From assembly GCA_001303785.1 (NCBI GenBank), contig LJUJ01000005.1, positions 62,001 to 126,000 on the forward strand: a stretch of DNA of 64,000 nt, written 5' to 3'. The position numbers and the translations under genes were made by a program. Positions 62,101 through 64,000 of this stretch are shown piece after piece (within the stretch, counting starts at the first letter, position 1; the number at the start of each line of letters is the position of its first letter). Source of the stretch: Caldifarciminota bacterium SM23_42 (GTDB lineage: Bacteria; Hydrothermota; Tepidihabitantia; SM23-42). A model generated the notes under the pieces. That model was not told the origin of the DNA. It was given only the letters and a program-made list of their open reading frames with translations, and searched no databases.

Positions 62101-62276
62101 TTCTGGAACCTCAGAACAGGTATGCTCCGCGTGCCCCCATCTGATACCAGCTTCAACGTAAGATCGGAAGACACAGGATATGCGGGTGGAGAATAGGCTG
62201 TCTGATCTCTTACCAGCCTTATCTGACTCGCGGTGCTCAAAGTAAGAAACATCATCAAAGCCATGATTGTTTTCAA
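59166..62276 (-). CDS. Secreted M6-family metalloprotease with VCBS repeats and T9SS sorting domain
   Basis: A 1,036-residue exported zinc protease of the immune-inhibitor-A (M6) family. The signal is TIMALMMFLTLSTASQ; the catalytic site is VVHEFGHILDLPDLYD (about residues 289-304), with CLMGTGGW downstream. From about 560 to 950 there are FG-GAP/VCBS-type propeller repeats (GDLDGNGDMEIVVAAR, GDVDRDGDPEAVIVNG, DIDDDGFLEIIMPN). The C-terminus is a T9SS type A domain (CYMYPSPIENFGRARF, VEILDITGRSIGEA, GMYILRIEAKN). Start is TTG, five bases after GGAGG. The leader is about 110 bases long. Confidence 0.92.
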   Translation of the reverse strand: MKTIMALMMFLTLSTASQIRLVRDQTAYSPPAYPVSSDLTLKLVSDGGTRSIPVLRFQNLRLFREFIAPLPRESRQDLNVLVLKVEFVEDNEGCTTGNGKMDLTGFGTPEDGLFYDPPHSGVYFERQMQFLSNYYKANSFGNCVVSYTVKPDHNLESYQLPHNMRYYSGFVEYDAENGFVYYNTFAMEMGLVRILADAVAAADQDETIDFSDYDAIIIFHAGTQWQTSLNFLRFCDIPSATIPPGALEFYLGVPHILANGGTDTIDFPVSINAEMARVDEYMVGAVGTVVHEFGHILDLPDLYDITGWSNGVGAFCLMGTGGWVGSPGAGAPEGSIPANMSAWSRYWLGWVNPIVVTDPDSLITIRASSIDTTQYAVADQTMVKVPISATEFFLIENRQQDMVHKDTIVIDAEDGVPIYVDNGEYDFFLPASGIAIWHVDDNIISAKYVTNTLQTDPDHKGVDLEEADGIQHFDAYYYGDSLEYYGSKYDLFFVDDSNKASDRFGPFTEPNSDSYYGKSLVNIDVQSALDTLMDVAVNLGMLQSGFPIAVQYGAIGDVSYGDLDGNGDMEIVVAARNGFIYAFNHDGGSYGSRFVGTITTFLAVGDITGDNADDIAFGSGFDLKCLDGQTLDTIPNFPFTTGDVITGAPLLFDVDGDANAEIVFGSKDRTLYCLNSTGQNIAQYPIYLGTELLSTPCVFSEADRDLGILGSDGRFWIANQDGIVREFDEASHNMLTYASPIVGDVDRDGDPEAVIVNGYGTVYIYSRDTLEQKFDILIDTIFYYTPGLADIDDDGFLEIIMPNSSKTLYVSNKNGSSANNFPLPLDEFILYPLMIADLDDNGAEDIIFGVATSDSLGNGYLRIINDRNTEFAYSPLFGEGGFSSPGVVFDLDADGDLEIACGTNSGKLYVWDFPGSSVSWSGYMNSPANIGYFDGVLSEPEVSSSLLGNCYMYPSPIENFGRARFFLYQLAEVTVEILDITGRSIGEATLSSPTQNEYNEVQFDFTRQANGMYILRIEAKNANKSEVKFKKFAVLK

Positions 62277-62391
62277 ATTGACCTCCGTATCTCTAACATG
62301 AAATTATGAATGTATAACCACTCCAGAATTGAAATGAAATTATTCACTCTCTTATCCGTGACATGAATGCAAAGCATTAACTTATTTCTCC

Positions 62392-62419
62392 ATTATAACG
62401 ACGACGCTTTAGTTGTCAA
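62392..62419 (-). promoter_or_regulatory. Promoter of the M6 protease operon
   Basis: Minus strand: TTGACA (62419-62414), 16-bp spacer, TATAAT (62397-62392). Transcription near 62385 would give a leader of about 110 bases before the TTG at 62276, the longest in the window. Confidence 0.7.
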
Positions 62420-62472
62420 GATAAAAGCAAAAACCACAAATGGATACGTCATCGACAGATGTCTGCTACGTT

Positions 62473-64000
62473 TCAGAACCTTATCCGATAATTGTATTGC
62501 AGACGATACTCACCAGTTTCGTCTCTTTCCACACTAATCTTATTATTATCATCGACCACGTATTCGACATTGAACTCGTTAGAGAAGGTCGTGATATCGT
62601 ACGTATACGTAACGAAAAGGTTTCTTGAAATGAATTTGCCAACAGTCAACTTTGTTCGCTCATCGGGTTCAAAGAAAGGTGTCTCGATGCGAAAATAATC
62701 GAGTCCCGTGTATTGCCTAATCCTCCGGGAAACGTCACCCTCCAACCAAGATACTAGGCCACGTGAAAGTCCGCTCATATACTCACCACGTTTCATCTGC
62801 TCAAGCTCTTGCCATGTGATATTCAGATTCAAATATGTTACGATGTCCTGCTCGGTGTACTGCCCAGGAGGGTCAGTGAAGAATTCGAAAACTGGTTCGG
62901 AAATGGGACCGAAAAGATGAAGGATTATTCTTATTCCCTCTCTAGTGTCAAGTTCTGCCCAAAAGTCGATATCCGGGTCTATCTCATCATCAGGTATGAA
63001 AGTGACCTTACCTTGAGTTATCGACAGCACATGATTTGCCCAATAGAAATTGCCCCGGTCGGTTTCCATGACACCGGTCAGGTAGACCGGCCCAGTTTCT
63101 TTCACTACGAAAAGCTCACCTCCAAACTCCATGTCTGCTTCACGGTTTCTCAACCATATGTCCCTTTCTCCTTTTACTCTAATGTTCATACGCCAGTCAT
63201 CATCGCCTGTCTGCTGGTCTTCGCTAATTTTCATTCCGAATTCCAAGGGCACAATACCTTCGCTAAGTGTTATGTTACCGTTGTAGTGCATCAACCGATC
63301 ACGCATGTTCAGCGAGAAATTACCGCTTCCCACCCCGTAGGCAAAAGGCGGAAATTGAACGGGCGCATCAACAAAACTGAAATCGAACTTGAGATTATCG
63401 ACTCCGAATCTGGGTTCCAATTTGACGACACCACCACCATCCACCCATTGGCTCGACAAACTACGTCCATTCTTGGGCGATATTAGGCCCTTGCCCGAAG
63501 CGAATAATATGCGATTCCCTTCGAATATGACATCGGTATTGACCGAATCAAATTGCGACGCAATGATATCCACGGAAAAGGAACCATCATGAATCTTGCC
63601 GCCACCGCCTAACTCAAACTGCTCGATATCCCCTCGGAAGGTGACTTCGCCGGTCATTAACCCGGTTGGGTTACCCAAGATATTCTCTAGAAAAGCCAAT
63701 ACCCACACGCCGACGTTCTGAAACCTAGCGGTGAGTTCTGACTGTTCGAAAGACAAGACGCCGGATGCAGTGCATTCCTGTCCGTTATCATCATGTATGT
63801 GGATTGAGTCGACAAAAATACTCTCATTCACATATCTGCCACTAAAGACCAGCTCACCATTTTTCAAACCTAGGAAGTCCACACCGCGTACGTTGATCGC
63901 GATACTATCGTTCTCGACACGCACATTCAGATTTCCGTGTAGCTCTTCTCTTAAGCCTAATAGCCTACCGATTTCATGCAGGTCGATATTTGAAAGCGCC
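62473..64000 (-). CDS. TamB-like translocation/assembly protein, 5' end outside window
   Basis: C-terminal part of a TamB/DUF490 protein, an envelope-spanning beta-structure that moves lipids or helps insert outer-membrane proteins. Recognisable features are the long amphipathic strands of the AsmA/TamB type, the stretch GNFYWANHVLSITQGKVTF, TDPPGQYTEQDIVTYL, and the final region YFRIETPFFEPDERTKLTVGKF and TYTYDITTFSNEFNVEY ending in YRIRF. The frame is open to the end of the window (SNIDLHEIGRLLGL precedes the GTG at 63922-63924), so the gene continues beyond it; full-length TamB is often over 1,000 residues. Confidence 0.88.
   Translation of the reverse strand, partial: ALSNIDLHEIGRLLGLREELHGNLNVRVENDSIAINVRGVDFLGLKNGELVFSGRYVNESIFVDSIHIHDDNGQECTASGVLSFEQSELTARFQNVGVWVLAFLENILGNPTGLMTGEVTFRGDIEQFELGGGGKIHDGSFSVDIIASQFDSVNTDVIFEGNRILFASGKGLISPKNGRSLSSQWVDGGGVVKLEPRFGVDNLKFDFSFVDAPVQFPPFAYGVGSGNFSLNMRDRLMHYNGNITLSEGIVPLEFGMKISEDQQTGDDDWRMNIRVKGERDIWLRNREADMEFGGELFVVKETGPVYLTGVMETDRGNFYWANHVLSITQGKVTFIPDDEIDPDIDFWAELDTREGIRIILHLFGPISEPVFEFFTDPPGQYTEQDIVTYLNLNITWQELEQMKRGEYMSGLSRGLVSWLEGDVSRRIRQYTGLDYFRIETPFFEPDERTKLTVGKFISRNLFVTYTYDITTFSNEFNVEYVVDDNNKISVERDETGEYRLQYNYRIRF

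Overview
The window suggests an uncultivated, anaerobic, Gram-negative bacterium of the FCB/candidate-phylum type. A WOR-3 (Stahlbacteria)-like lineage is my best guess, but this is an inference. The grounds are a PorV/PorQ-type outer-membrane protein and several secreted proteins ending in a type IX secretion (T9SS) sorting domain, TamB and large beta-barrel proteins, an Mrp-linked group 4 [NiFe] hydrogenase, cobalamin-dependent methionine synthase without a reactivation domain, and TTG/GTG starts behind strong Shine-Dalgarno sites. No rRNA, tRNA, CRISPR array or intact transposase was seen.

Layout. 1-7.3 kb: PrsW-type protease (cut by the window edge), an unlisted 52-codon DUF2273 protein, site-2 protease, mnmG, methylenetetrahydrofolate reductase and MetH. 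7.4-11.2 kb: a four-gene secreted/outer-membrane operon (two paralogous small exported proteins, a PapD-like two-domain protein, a barrel with SdrD-like domains) resembling a diverged chaperone-usher system. 11.2-15.1 kb: SAM hydrolase, CvpA, and an inactive/active M16 peptidase pair. 15.1-20.9 kb: a repeat-rich, AT-rich island with a decayed lexA behind an SOS-box-like palindrome, GIY-YIG nuclease, DNA polymerase IV and a DnaE2-like polymerase, i.e. a damaged mutagenesis cassette. 20.9-25.5 kb: secreted T9SS cargo and two EamA permeases. 25.8-40.3 kb: one 18-gene leftward operon for a membrane hydrogenase complex. 40.4-47.2 kb: hydrogenase maturation protease, cupin, GIY-YIG/DUF123, two exported proteins, methyltransferase, queA. 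47.3-56.4 kb: PorV-like protein, glycosyltransferases, T9SS cargo, hypA, hypB, hypF, hypC. 56.4-64 kb: a decayed T9SS cargo gene, sirtuin, small membrane protein, M6 metalloprotease, TamB-like protein (cut by the window end).

The hydrogenase operon joins four modules: a sulfhydrogenase-type NAD(P)H flavoprotein pair (HydB/HydG), a shortened molybdopterin-oxidoreductase-fold subunit with a four-cluster ferredoxin, a Mbh-like core (NuoB/C/D/H/I-like, with both Ni-binding motifs intact) and a full Mrp-type Na+/H+ antiporter set with three NuoL/M/N-type channels. The maturation protease sits just upstream and hypA/B/F/C lie 11-16 kb away; hypD and hypE are not in the window.

Promoters are strikingly uniform. 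I found 15 TTGACA/TATAAT-like pairs upstream of genes (plus one in a duplicated segment), and all but one have a 16-bp spacer. In eight cases the -10 box ends only 5-8 bases before the start codon, so transcription would begin at or next to the ATG. These include the hydrogenase operon, metH, mnmG and cvpA, and point to leaderless mRNAs.
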